A stretch of 64,000 nt of DNA, taken from assembly GCF_011386835.1 (NCBI RefSeq), contig NC_088809.1, positions 21,211,067-21,275,066 on the forward strand, given 5' to 3'. The DNA comes from Chrysemys picta bellii (lineage: Eukaryota > Chordata > Testudines > Emydidae). The notes below the pieces were generated by a model. The model was not told the origin of the DNA, did not search any database, and saw nothing but the letters and a program-made list of their open reading frames with translations. The position numbers and the translations under genes were made by a program. How positions within the stretch are numbered: the stretch's first letter is position 1; every line of letters starts with the position of its first letter. Shown here piece by piece: positions 1 through 10,155 of this stretch.

Positions 1-87
1 TCTTAGTATTTACAGTAAAAGCTGTGATATCCGGCATGTTGGGGGGATGGGGGGTGCCAGTTAGTCAAAAATTCCAGTTAACTAAGA

Positions 88-286
88 AGCAACAGAGGGT
101 CCTGTGGCACCTTTGAGACTAACAGAAGTACTGGGAGCATAAGCTTTTGTGGGTAAGAACCTCAAGAAGTGAGGTTCTTACCCATGAAAGCTTATGCTCT
201 CAGTACTTCTGTTAGTCTCAAAGGTGCCACAGGACCCTCTGTTGCTTTTTACAGATTCAGACTAACACGGCTACCCCTCTGATAGT
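88..286 (+). repeat. Hairpin (foldback) interspersed repeat with 77-bp arms
   Basis: Positions 88-164 and 170-246 are reverse complements at 74 of 77 bases, separated by a 5-base loop. A tail from 247 to about 286 (ACAGATTCAGACTAACACGG type) follows the right arm only. I recognise the sequence as a common reptilian interspersed repeat that is itself palindromic, so it is probably a non-autonomous foldback/MITE-like element. No transposase is encoded. A transcript through it would fold into a long hairpin. Confidence 0.8.
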
Positions 287-407
287 TAACTAAGAGTTAT
301 ACTTACCAGTGGAGGGAGGGAGTTTGAGTGCGGGAGGGGGCTCGGGGCAGGGGATTGGGGTGCAGGAGGGGTTTCGGGGTGCTGGATCTGGGTGGCGCTC
401 ACCTCGG

Positions 408-644
408 GTGGCTCTCCACAAGCAGAGATGTATCCCTGCTGCTCCTAGGCGGAGGTGCAGCCAGGCAGCTCTGTGTGCTGCCTCCACCCGCAGGCGCCGC
501 CCCCCGCAGCTCCCATTGGCCATGGTTCCCAGCCAATGGGAGCTGCGGAGCCAGCACTCGGGGCGGGGGCAGCACACGGAGTCCCCTGTGGCCGTTCCTT
601 TGCCTAGGAGCAGCAGGGACATGTTGCCGCTTCCGGAGAGCCAC
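408..644. repeat. GC-rich long palindromic repeat with paired CCAAT boxes
   Basis: The centre carries perfect 16-base arms at 504-519 and 533-548, so ATTGG and CCAAT face each other. Outer arms at 433-450 and 602-619 match perfectly, and 408-417 pairs with 635-644; the sequence between is diverged but alignable. It resembles a dispersed GC-rich palindromic repeat of turtles. The short open frames on both strands (290-764) are by-products of the GC richness and symmetry. Confidence 0.65.
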
Positions 645-775
645 ACGGAGCCAGGTAGGGAGCCTGTCGGCTTTCTCACATGCCTTGTTCCTTTCCTTAA
701 TTGCGTTTTTACACTGCCCATCCTGCCGCGGTACATGGCTTCTGCCGTGAGGGTGACTGGATAGCTTCCGTATAG

Positions 776-1998
776 CTACTTTGCTGCCATGACAATTCCC
801 TTAGGAACACTGCTACGAAACTCCTCGGTATCATCCCTCAGACATTGTTCATTAATGGGGTCAATGCACTGGCTTCTAACTAGTTCCCAGCTTGGTTTTA
901 TATATATTCCTTCCTCCATCCTCAACACTGCCCTTACCTTGTGTAGACCAGAGAGATTTCCATTGGCTGCATTCAACCTCGTGGCTGTACCTTCATTCAC
1001 GATTCTGAAATTCGTTTCGTCAATGAATTGCTCTAGACATTTGCCATTCTTATATTTTTTCCATTGCCCCACAATCCGTTACGGCTGTTCCAGTCGTCAC
1101 ATATATTATCTCTGTCAAATTTTTATCTCCAGTTTTCCATACGTTATATACATTCAGAGATGCAGCTTTATTTTGCATTGGACTCTCAACAGGGTTATAT
1201 TCTATATTTCGGTTCTTCCCCTCCATTTCAAGGTAAGGAGTGTACAAACTTCCCCTCCGCTTCCCACTTCCCTGACTTGCCTAGAGATGCCCTATCCTGG
1301 GATTTGGCCATCTAGGTTTTTGATGAACCGGATTTCTTGTATGCAAATGAGATGTGGTTGAGTAGCCTTATCAAGGCGCTTATCTGTATTTCCTGTCCAC
1401 GAGCGATTCGGCTGCGTGCATTCCAGCAGGAAACGGTGCCATTCTATTCACCCGTCACTGAAAAACCACGGAGTCGTTCTACCGATAACTCGTTAACATC
1501 TAGGCACTTTTCTGCAGCTTTAATTATCATTTTCATTTTGTCGGTTTCTTCCCTGGCTGTGATATATAGTTTATTACGTCAATCACAAAAGCCATAAACC
1601 TCTCGTTGTCTGGACATAATACATCTCCGATTTCCCCTGGATCACTCATTATATCCTTTGATTTATTCGGCTGCGTGCCTATCTTCCTCCTTACCGCGCT
1701 TCCTTTCTTCTTCCCTGTTTGGTCTCAGACGCCGCCGCAGCGCTTCCGCAGAGGATACGCGCTTTGTAGCGGTTGGGTTTTGAATCTCTCTTGCTTGCCC
1801 CGCTGCTGTGTAACCTGCACGTGCTGCACTGAGCTCCCCTCCGCAGCTGTTACTCTTTCGTTCTGTCCCTTCCATGCAATTGTCATCGGCGTGCGCCCCC
1901 CACCCCCCAACCCCTTTGACTGCATCTCCTTTTCCCTTGACATACATTTGCCCTGTGTCCAAACCTTTGGAATCTGCAGCACCTCGGCAGGGGTGCAA
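776..1998 (-). pseudogene. Decayed unidentified minus-strand ORF remnant
   Basis: Three successive minus-strand open segments (about 1663-1998, 1050-1247 and 776-1072) are separated by stops and frameshifts. Their composition is AT-richer than the flanks and the residue usage looks protein-like: charged, with few low-complexity runs in the two downstream segments. Order and strand suggest one decayed coding unit, probably a retroelement gag/ORF1 or similar. I do not recognise a family motif, and no catalytic or zinc-knuckle motif is visible. It could also be chance ORFs in old repeat DNA. Confidence 0.3.
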
Positions 1999-2735
1999 TC
2001 GGGTACCCTACCCTTACGCTATCTGGAAGGGCTTGTCTGTAACTGCAGCTAGCACAGTGATTGGTGGCTTCCCCCCCCACCTCCTCTCTTGCTAATTAGC
2101 CACTTACATACAGACCCCTGTGCCTGGCTTTCCCTTCTCTTCAGTCATTTCGATCAGCGCCCCAGCTACAACTCCTCCTGCCTCTGTCAGACATGTAGGC
2201 AGTTGGCGGCTTGCTTTCAGATTTCCTGGCCTTCTAAACGTGTTCCTCGCTTTTACATTCAACGACTAGATCCCCTCCCTGTGGATTTCTAGCTCTCTGC
2301 CTCCGACACTCTTTTCAACCCACCTGCTGCTCTCAGAGGGGTTGTAGCCCCTGCCGTCACATCCTTTCATGTTTAGAGCAGTTCGGTTTTTCTCTTTCCT
2401 CTTCCCTGTCTGCCTGCCTGCTGTCTCGGCTTTCCTGCTGCTGGTGTCAGTACTCTCCACCTCCCGCAAAGTACAGCCCAGCCAGAAGACCAGACACTCA
2501 TCCTCCAGCCCCGCCAAGCCGATGCCCAGAAGCCAGACCAGACCAGTCACAACCCAGCCAACCTTCCCTGGTTCCTGTCCCCCTCTGGCTCTTTAGAGAG
2601 CTCAGCTGTCATCCATCAGGCCCAATCGAGAGGCTGTGAATGAGACACAGGTTCCCTCTTAGAGGGCCCATTCTACTCTGGGACTGCTGTGGTTTGCATG
2701 ACAGTAGTGCCCAGAGGTTCCAGTTGAAACCCGGG
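1999..2735. other. No recognised feature
   Basis: This is single-copy-looking, pyrimidine-rich sequence with only short overlapping open frames on both strands. It could be the upstream part of the decayed minus-strand unit at 776-1998, but no motif supports that. Confidence 0.3.
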
Positions 2736-2736
2736 T

Positions 2737-2975
2737 CCCATTGTGCTGGGCATTGCATGTGCATGGAGTGAGCCAGTCCCTGCCCCGAGGAGCGTACAGA
2801 CAGACAAGACTAACAAAGGTAGGAGGGGAAACTGAGGCACAAGAGGGCCTGTGACTTGTCGACGGTTACCCAGCCCACCACTGGCAGAGCTGGGAATAGC
2901 ACCCTGAGTCCCAACCCAATGGCCTGTCCATAGTCCTCTGCCTTCCTTTTGTAAAGTGCTTTGAGATCCCCGGAT
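2737..2975 (-). repeat. MIR/CORE-SINE-like relic, minus strand
   Basis: On the minus strand the order is a TTTGTAAAGTGCTTTGAGAT-like segment, a degenerate tRNA-SINE body with the GTGCCTCAGTTTCCCC motif (seen here as GGGGAAACTGAGGCAC) and a tail with the CATTGTGCTGGGCATTG motif. These are hallmarks of old CORE-SINEs of amniotes. It is heavily diverged. Confidence 0.55.
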
Positions 2976-3089
2976 AAACAAAATGTTACTTAAGGACAAA
3001 GGATTATTATTAAATACTGGGCCAAGATCTTGGCTGGTGTAATGGCACTGAAAACAATAGGGTTACACCTGGGATTCACAGGTTCTGTT

Positions 3090-3260
3090 TGATGCGTGCA
3101 TACACACACGTACACTCAGACACACACACGTGCAATGGCACACATACGAACAAAGATAAAAAACACATGCATGCACCCACACACACACAGATACATACAC
3201 CCCCAAATACAAGCACACACTCATACATGTGCGTACACACACTACACAGACTGAGTGATC
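3090..3260. repeat. Degenerate (CA)n/(CACA-rich) microsatellite
   Basis: CA dinucleotides and ACACAC/ATACAC blocks dominate the plus strand, with frequent interruptions. The matching minus-strand open frame rich in Cys and Val (3063-3287) is a translation of the repeat, not a gene. Confidence 0.85.
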
Positions 3261-3261
3261 A

Positions 3262-4453
3262 GCACTGCGTGGACTGAGAGAAGACACACCAATAGCTAGA
3301 GGGAAAGGCCCCCAGCCATCCCTCCGCTCACACTCGGAAGCCTTTGATTGTGGGTATTATTTTGTTCTTTGTCGTGAAGCCGGTTGTAATCTGCCACTTT
3401 CCTGCCCTCTTCATCTAGATTACCCAGCGATCTCCCTGCAGCTTGCTGGCTGTGTGTGTAGGGGGAGGAACAACGGCAGGCGACCAGCCCCGGTGGGCAG
3501 GTGGCTGGCTGGCATTTAAAGGAGTAGGGGCATTCACAGGACTCCTGGTGTCTCGGGGCAACCCTGAGTGACGGGGGGCTTCGAACACCAAATGGCCCCA
3601 GGGGATTTCTGCTCCTTGTTTGGTTCGTAGCAAGTGGCAAAGGGGGCCCAAGTGGCTCCGAGATATGGTGCTGATGGACACATTTAGATAAGAGAGAGAG
3701 CGTAGAACGGAGACACAGATTCCCAGTAGATCTTTTCCACCTCTAAATTAAAAGAAGTCTAGTTCACAAAACCTACTCACAGGCCCACTAGGAGAAGAGC
3801 CAACTGACACCCAGCTCTCCACCTTCTCCTGAGCCCATCCAGCTCTCTGCTAGTGGCTGGGATCCGTTGGCTAGTAGAAGACTTTATATTTTGCACAGCT
3901 TCCATCGGTCCCCCTCCCCAGGCCCCGGCCAAAGGACAGGGTCCACTGGCAACGCGCCACTGGGCAATGCCACTCACCCAGCTCCCGGAGGGGAAACAAA
4001 TTAACAGGTGTCAGGACGGACGCGCCTGAGATAATTGCCTCCCGGTCGCCGGCCCACTGCTCCGCTGCATTGCATGGCTGCAGACAGGAATCGTTTGCTT
4101 TTTGCCGGTGGGCCCACAGCAGCCACCTTGCACCGTTCTATCGCCACATTAACAACCAGTGCACGGCGCTTCCTGGCGTTGTCTCCCTGCTGTAGGGACG
4201 GGCAGGGAGAGAGAGACACACACGCATACCACAAACCCCACGGGGGGCACTGCCCAAAGCCAGCACTAGCGTGGCTGGGATCATGTCACTGACCCCAGGC
4301 TATGGGGCAGGAGTGCCAGCGTAGCGATTTCTCTTCATCCCTGCCCGGCCCTCATCCTCCTCAATGGAGCTTAGTTCCCAGCAACGCAGAGAGCAGGCGT
4401 TCCGAGTCCTACGCGAATGCCCTATCCTCCCCCAGGACTGAGCCGATGATGCC
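3262..4453. other. No recognised feature (GC-moderate unique DNA)
   Basis: Only short open frames overlap on both strands. I see no repeat family and no splice-bounded coding pattern. A purine run AGAGAGAGAG is present near 3690. Confidence 0.3.
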
Positions 4454-5401
4454 TGTTAGGATATAGATATTCAGGCCTGTCTGCAAAGGCCTATGCTTTA
4501 AGAATGTAGGTGTATTCTTATCACGTAGCTAGTTATAGAGTTATAAAAGAAAGAATCAAAATCACCATCTGTCTGTGTAAGGGTCTTCTCTCACTGTGAC
4601 AGTCTGAGGCCTTGTTCTTAGACTAAGGCCTTCGGCTAAGCAGCGGGGCCAGCCATAAACTGGGACGCGTAGGGTCACATCCTCACATCCCAAACTAGTC
4701 ACATGGAAATAAGGTGCTATTGGGCTGTTAGGAATACAATCCTGTCCTGATATTGCTATCACCTCCAGAGAAAGGGAAGAGCCTAGAAGATGGAAAAGGA
4801 AACCATAGTTTGATAGCATCCTGTCTGGCAAGGACTCACTTATCAATGGTTGTGAAATCCTCATTTCTGTATTGTTCTATCACTGTAGGCTTCACTTCCC
4901 TGTTGTTTGTCTGTATAATCTCTGTCTGGTTCTGTGATTGGTTCTGTCTGCTGTATAATTAATTTTGTTGGGTGTAAACCAATTAAGGTGGTGGGATATA
5001 ATTGGTTAAATAACCATGTTACAGTATGTTAGGATTGGTTAGGTAAATTTCAGTAAAATGATTGGTTAAGGGATAGCTAAGCGGAACTCAAATTTTACTA
5101 TATAGTCTGCAGTCAATCAGGAAGTGGGGGGGGGAATGGAAACAGGGAATGGGGGTAGGGGAATTGGAATCATGTTTCGCTAAGGGGGTGGGAATGGGAA
5201 CAGGGAATGGAAACAGGGATGGCTCTGTGGCATCAGAGCTAGGAAGGGGGACACTGAGAAGGAAACTGGAATCATGCTTGCTGGAAGTTCACCCCAATAA
5301 ACATCGAATTGTTTGTACCTTCGGACTTGGGGTATTGTTGCTCTCTGTTCATGCGAGAAGGCCCAGGGAAGTGAGAGGGCGAAGGGATAAGCCCCCTAAC
5401 A
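4454..5401 (+). mobile_element. Solo retroviral-type LTR with perfect 5-bp target duplication
   Basis: The element is 948 bp, begins TGTTAGG and ends CCTAACA (perfect 7-bp inverted ends), and is flanked by ATGCC on both sides (4449-4453 and 5402-5406). A TATA-like ACTATATAG lies at 5097-5105 and a polyadenylation signal AATAAA at 5296-5301. Several ATTGG/CCAAT boxes occupy the region before the TATA (4935-5070), as in a U3 enhancer. A G-rich short-repeat tract of GGGAATGG/AACAGGG units fills 5125-5220. No internal gag/pol flanks it, so it is a solo LTR left by recombination. A 5-bp duplication fits an ERV3-like or related family; the class is inference. Confidence 0.85.
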
Positions 5402-5915
5402 ATGCCGAGTGCCCCTTCTGGAGAGGAGGGAAGCAGGGACTGATGGGCCGTCACCACACAGGGTGTCAACCTGTCCCCAACAAACACTCCCCCCTCCCCT
5501 CCACAACAGCCGGGCACCAGGGGCTGGAAAGGACGTGACCCTGAGCTCCCAAAGGTTCTCTGGAGAAGAGAGCGCCAGGGGGCGGGTGCCCCTTAAGGGC
5601 ACGAGGGGAAAATCTGACTGCCCCACGCTGCTGAGTGGCTTCGGTGTTGTGCCCAGACACCACGCTGCTGGGCACGTTACATTGGCAGATAGGTTTGCCA
5701 CTGGTCCTTGCCAGCACTGTCCACTGCTGAAGTTTTCCCATTAAACAGTCATGTTTTTCCCGGCATTCTCTTGGGAATCAGATCCGCCCACCCGGCCTCC
5801 GCAAGCCCATCGAGAGGAGCGTTTCTAAGCTCCGAAGGACCGCCCCGGATGCAAAGGCCAGCGAGCTGGATGGAAGGATCCCAATCGGCTGTAGATCAGG
5901 TCCCAGGAGCTCAGG
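5402..5915. other. No recognised feature
   Basis: GC-rich sequence with overlapping short frames on both strands. Nothing beyond the ATGCC target-site copy at 5402-5406 is identifiable. Confidence 0.3.
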
Positions 5916-6135
5916 TTAGCAGAAGGTGCACAGAGAGGCTGAGACGTGGCACTGGCCATCCAGAGACCTGGGGTCTAGCCCTGACTCAGCGTCACCCTTG
6001 ACAAGTCACTCCCTTCCTCTGTCTCCTCTTTGTCTATTTCAATAGTAAGCGTTTTGGAGTACGGGTTGTATCTTGCAATTTGTATGTACTGCACCTAGCA
6101 CAACAGGGTCTTGATCTCACCCAAGACCCCTAGAT
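5916..6135 (+). repeat. MIR/CORE-SINE-like relic
   Basis: The body carries GACCTGGGGTCTAGCCCTGACTC and the CTTGACAAGTCACT segment, followed by a tail with GTATGTACTGCACCTAGCACAA. This order is diagnostic of amniote CORE-SINE/MIR-type elements. It is too diverged for boundaries or promoter boxes. Confidence 0.55.
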
Positions 6136-6875
6136 ATTGCACCACAAGTAACAACATAGCCCCGGTTTCCATTTCGGGCTCTCCGAGCCAGCCGGGAATT
6201 CGTCGCTCACCATTTTAGCAGCGAGACAAGGAATCGCACGGGATCGGCTTAGCCGGAGCCATAGATCCATCACAGTTATAAGTAGCTAGAGTATTAAAAT
6301 GCTTTATTGAGAATTCCTAGAGTCTCCAAGTGAAATAAACAGGCCGCACGGTGGGTCGTTTTTCTTTTAAGACTTTTAATTGAATTACAAGGAGGCTCCT
6401 GGGAATAATGAAATGCAGCTACGCTGCAGAGTGGTGAAAAGGTTAGATTTAAAATGCGCCTGGCTAACAAGGAACCGCCCCTCGCTCTCTCTCTCTGCGT
6501 ACACCTCACGACCCTTCAGGGCAGGACGGAAGCTGCAGAATTCCGGCTCCGATCGGCTCACGGCAAAGGCAGCGTCTTTGGCACCATCCAATATGGCATC
6601 TGGCACCGTCACCAGGAAATCGCTAGACAAGGGGATTTATGGGGAGGGGAAGGGGAGGCGTTTGACTGAACGATTGCTGGCCCGGAGCTGGGATCCAAAG
6701 GCTCTCAAGCTGCAGCCACTGGCAAGATGCTTATGCCCCATCTGCTTGGAGGGTGCTGGAGCAAAGAAACTTGCTGTAAGAAGAGCCTGTCTCTCCAAAC
6801 TGGCCACCAGGGGGTGCTACAGGCAGCACCGGTTGGGGCTAAGAAGAGCATGAGTGGGCGCTTCATAGGCACATA
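6136..6875. other. Unique DNA; AT-richer island at about 6235-6480 (possible conserved element)
   Basis: No repeat or gene is recognised. The stretch 6280-6460 is AT-richer than its surroundings, with TTAAAATGCTTTATTGAG and TTTTAATTGAATTAC motifs suitable for homeodomain-type binding. This is a composition argument only, and conservation cannot be judged from one sequence. The overlapping frames at 6380-6853 and 6385-6630 on opposite strands have no recognisable domain. Confidence 0.25.
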
Positions 6876-7058
6876 GAGGGAGGGGTAGCTCAGTGGTTTG
6901 AGCATTGGCCTGCTAAACCCAGGGTTGTGAGTTCAATCCTTGAGAGGGCCATTTAGGGATCTGGGGCAAAAATCTGCCTGGGGAATGGTCCTGCTTTGAG
7001 GAGGGGGTTGGACTAGGTACCTTCCGAGGTCCCTTCCAACCCTGAGATTCTATAATCG
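6876..7058 (+). repeat. tRNA-derived SINE with CR1-like 3' tail
   Basis: A tRNA-like head begins with GGGGTAGCTCAGTGG. An RNA polymerase III A box lies at about 6886-6896 and a B box (GAGTTCAATCC) at 6929-6939. The 3' end (about 6985-7058) has the GTTGGACTAGGTACCTTCCGAGGTCCCTTCC-type sequence and an ATTCTATAAT end, closely resembling the CR1 3' end seen at 52270-52331. Sharing a tail with the partner LINE is the usual way such SINEs are mobilised. It is a SINE, not a functional tRNA gene. Confidence 0.88.
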
Positions 7059-7059
7059 T

Positions 7060-7350
7060 GGATCAGACCCAAGGTCCATCACGTCCGGTATTCGGTCTCT
7101 GACGGGGGCCAGCGCCAGATGCCTCCGAGTTCCTATACCTCTCTAACCCCGCAGCAGATGTGGGATAATCTGCGCCCAACAAAGTTCTCACCCTGATCTC
7201 CAGTAGCTAGAAACCGACTCAAGACCTGACACACAAGGTTTAATGTCCCTGCCAATATTTCTGTGATCAGTAACTGTTGTAATTCTGGATATCCATACAG
7301 ATGCCCAATGCCCACTCCTGCCCAGACCCCGGCCTCAACACCACCCTGTG
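7060..7350 (-). mobile_element. CR1 LINE 3' fragment, minus strand
   Basis: The plus-strand reading shows GATCAGACCCAAGGTCCATC followed by GCAGATGTGGGATAATCTGC and GTTTAATGTCCCTGCCAA, the inverted 3' portion of an old CR1 subfamily that I recognise from reptile genomes. It abuts the SINE at 6876-7058 directly. No open frame survives. Confidence 0.6.
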
Positions 7351-7716
7351 GTAAGCAGTTCCATTGGCTAATTACACATTCAGCAAAGACACTGGCTTTG
7401 TCCCTCCAGAGACCAACGGCATTGTTTTGCCTTGGGTCCCAATTGAAAAGAGGTTGGTGGCCTTAACCCAAACCACCTTAACCTGCCTGACAAATTCTAT
7501 CCTGGGCTAAGATGAGCCGTGGGACATTTCAAGTGGACTGGCTTGAGCAGGACGACTCCTACCTCCTGATACTGGGGGGCACAATGTAAAGGGAGGGGGG
7601 ACACTTGACTGTCCCATGTGTCGCCTCTGGGAGGAACTTCCAGACCCTCCTCCCTGGGCCAGCGCAGCCAATCCTGCCGACTCCTGGGAAGCAGGCACCT
7701 CTGGGTCTGGCTAGGG
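7351..7716. other. No recognised feature
   Basis: Unique GC-moderate sequence with no motif recognised. A purine-rich stretch (GGGAGGGGGG) lies near 7590. Confidence 0.3.
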
Positions 7717-7905
7717 AGACAATGTAACCTAGCGGATAGAGCACTGGAGCAGGACTCAGAAGACCCGAGGTCGATTCCTGCTTCTGGGCGACTTTGGGCA
7801 AATCATGCCCCGTCGGTGCCTCTGTTTCCCCATCTATAAAATGGGGCTAATGATCCCGCCCGCCTTTGTAAAGCATGCCAAGATCTCCTGAAGGGAAGCG
7901 CTCTT
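7717..7905 (+). repeat. MIR/CORE-SINE-like element
   Basis: The tRNA-like start CCTAGCGGATAGAGCACTGG, a B-box-like region, the GACTTTGGGCAAATCATG core and the GCCTCTGTTTCCCCATCTAT motif occur in the expected order. It ends with TTTGTAAAGCATGCCAAGATCTCCTG. This is one of the better-preserved CORE-SINE copies in the window. Confidence 0.7.
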
Positions 7906-8786
7906 TGGGAGCGGGGTGGCAGCATTGACAGATCCCTCTCGTTAACGACTCTGCACCGAGAGGAACGGCGCGGCGGGGCCCCAATCTATAGCCAGCACGA
8001 GTGGGAGCCGCTCAGCTGCTGCGAGAGGAGACCGAGGCCCATAAACGACAGGCGATTGTGCCCCACTAAGCAGAACGCTGGGCTCCTCAGGCAGAGGGGA
8101 CATGCGGGGAGGAGGGGGAGATTCTGGGCCCGATCCTGGCAAATGCTGATCCCTCCCCAAGTGGGGCAACACAAGGTACAAGCTGCATCTGAGTGTCCCA
8201 GGGGCTCTGCATTCCCAGGGCAGCAGGTACAGTCTGGGACAGGGGGAGATAAATCCCTCCCTCAACACGATTCCCTCGGAGAGCAGCACCCCAGCAGGTG
8301 AAGATCAAGCCAGCCGTACCTCACACCTTTGCCACTGGGCCCATGGGGTGGGCAGGGCATTGGATCTCAGTCCCTTTGCCCTCTAGATGTCGTGTTGCTA
8401 TCGCACTGCAGAGCTGGCATGGCTGGACAGGCGCTGGGGACAGCGGGCAGCCTGCCTCTGACATCGCTGCATGGCCAGAGACCTGCCTTGGCCCCGATCT
8501 CTGTCCATTTGTTCGCCCGCTCGCTGCGCTGCTGCCGGCTCCGGCTCCTGCTCCAACGTGTTTGCCAGCGGCCCGCGGAGCTGGGAGGAGAACCCCCGGC
8601 CTGGAGCGGACAGGCCTGCCGAGGGACAGCGCCAATACAGCCGATTCACCGCTCTCAGCGTTGAGGGCCTGTGCCGGGCAGTGGACGAAGCAGTTCCGAG
8701 CTCGCCCAGCAGAGGGCAGTGTTATAGACACACCCCATCCGGCCCCGCCAGATCATTTGCGAAGGCGTCTTTTTGTCCAGCGGCCG
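7906..8786. other. GC-rich unique DNA, no recognised gene
   Basis: At 8298-8840 there are long overlapping frames on both strands (up to 180 codons plus, 136 minus), explained by GC-rich composition with few stop codons. Residue composition is Pro/Ala/Arg/Gly-rich and no domain is recognised. The 8450-8660 stretch has many CpGs and may be a small CpG island. Confidence 0.3.
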
Positions 8787-9010
8787 GCTCCATTCATAGC
8801 ATTTAAGGCCAGCAGGGACCAATCTACTCCGACCTCCTAGGTCAGCCTCCTTCGGCTGCTAGATGAAACATCATGAAAGACCCCTCTGCTCTCAGCTATC
8901 TTCTCGCCATGGAGATACTTACAGACCACAATCAAGAGGCTTCTTAAGTTTCTCTTCACTAAGCTAAGTAGATTGAACTCCTGTAACCACTCCGAGTAGA
9001 TCAGCTACAC
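8787..9010 (-). mobile_element. Old CR1 fragment, minus strand
   Basis: The plus strand shows CATTCATAGCATTTAAGGCCAGCAGGGACC, then a CTAAGTAGATTGAACTCCT segment, the inverted 3' region of an ancient CR1 subfamily. It is strongly diverged and noncoding. Confidence 0.5.
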
Positions 9011-10010
9011 GGCCCTGCCCTGGCCTGTTGACGAGCGGCCCGGAAAATGCCCACACGTAAGAACCACTGGGTCTGAGTTACTTTCTGGGGGCATAAAGAC
9101 AAAATAAACGCATCGGCCGCTGCAGTCATTTATCGTCCCTCGTTTATTCCCCGTTTGGCCTTGACTTTGTCTTCAAACCAGCCGAGCACAATTTAAACCC
9201 AACTCGGTGACTGCAGAAATCAATTGCTGGGCGGCTCTGCATTTGCATGGCTGGCTGGAGCAGTTCAGGCTCAGTGAGAAGCCCATTACATGCCGGGCTA
9301 ATGGCAGAGCGGCGGGACCTTCCGTGACTCCCGCAAACCACCGTAATCATCAGCTGCTCTGCGCTTGCTTCGGTCCATCCAGGCTGCCCCCCACCCCCCC
9401 TCCACACCGCTCTGGTGCTTAAACCGGTTCAGCAACCTCCCTGCTGTTTGCTGCAAAATCTAAATTCCTCCCTGGCTGGACTAAGTCCAAAAGTGCATTC
9501 CCCACCACTGACATGCAGCCCCCTCTGGGGCAGAACGAAGCAGCCGGCTAACAGCCATTCAGGGACGCTGCACACCAGCGTAAGGCAGGGTGCGAAGAAC
9601 TCGACTTCCAATGGAAAGGACGGGGCATTTGAGGCAGAGCGGAATTGCCCAGGTCGCCCTGGTCTCAACCCGCCGGGAGGAGGGAAAGGATAATGGCCTT
9701 GAGGACTGGGGTGGCAGCAGAGCGCCCGCTAGCCTGGGGCACTGGTTCAGTGCTGGCTCAGAGGGAAAAGTGCCACCCCTGCAGTACTGGGAGGGTTTAT
9801 TCTCCTCCCCGAGCGCTGAGAGACGGCTCTGCCCACAAGCTCCAACGCAATCCCAGCTACCTGCCGTCCGGCCTTAGCTCCCATCCCATTCCTGGGCGCG
9901 CTCCTGGACAGCCGCCAAGCGCATGGCCGGTCCATGGCACAGCCGGAGCGGGGGTCCCTGTCCAGGCACAGCACAGCCAGGGGAGGAAGGGAAAGCACCA
10001 CACAGCTGCT
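9011..10010. other. Unique DNA with possible conserved noncoding island at 9115-9330
   Basis: The 9115-9330 segment is balanced in composition and carries TTTGCATGG (octamer-like), CATTACATG and GGGCTAATGG motifs, unlike the surrounding GC-rich DNA. No coding pattern is evident. The remainder to 10010 is GC-rich with overlapping spurious frames. Confidence 0.25.
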
Positions 10011-10011
10011 T

Positions 10012-10155
10012 GGGAGAGCTAGGTCTTGTTCCTGCTGGATGACCCTGGTCCTGTCACTGCCCCACTCCGTGCCTCAGTTTCCCCATCTGTAAGGGAAGGA
10101 TAAGGATCCCGACCGCCTCTGTAAAGTGCTCCGAGATCTACTGAGGAGAGTTAGG
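10012..10155 (+). repeat. MIR/CORE-SINE-like relic
   Basis: It contains GATGACCCTGGTCCTGTCACTG, then GTGCCTCAGTTTCCCCATC and TCTGTAAAGTGCTCCGAGATC, the 3' half of the CORE-SINE consensus. The 5' tRNA-like part is missing or unrecognisable. Confidence 0.65.

Noticed and set aside
3063..3287. Cys/Val-rich minus-strand peptide resembling a small secreted protein
   Set aside because: It is the translation of the degenerate CA repeat.
6876..6960. A tRNA gene
   Set aside because: A and B boxes are present, but the sequence continues into a SINE body and CR1-like tail and recurs at 23074 and 35208 with the same head.
8298..8840. A GC-rich exon of a host gene
   Set aside because: Open in several frames on both strands with no domain, no clear splice sites and a composition typical of CpG-rich noncoding DNA.
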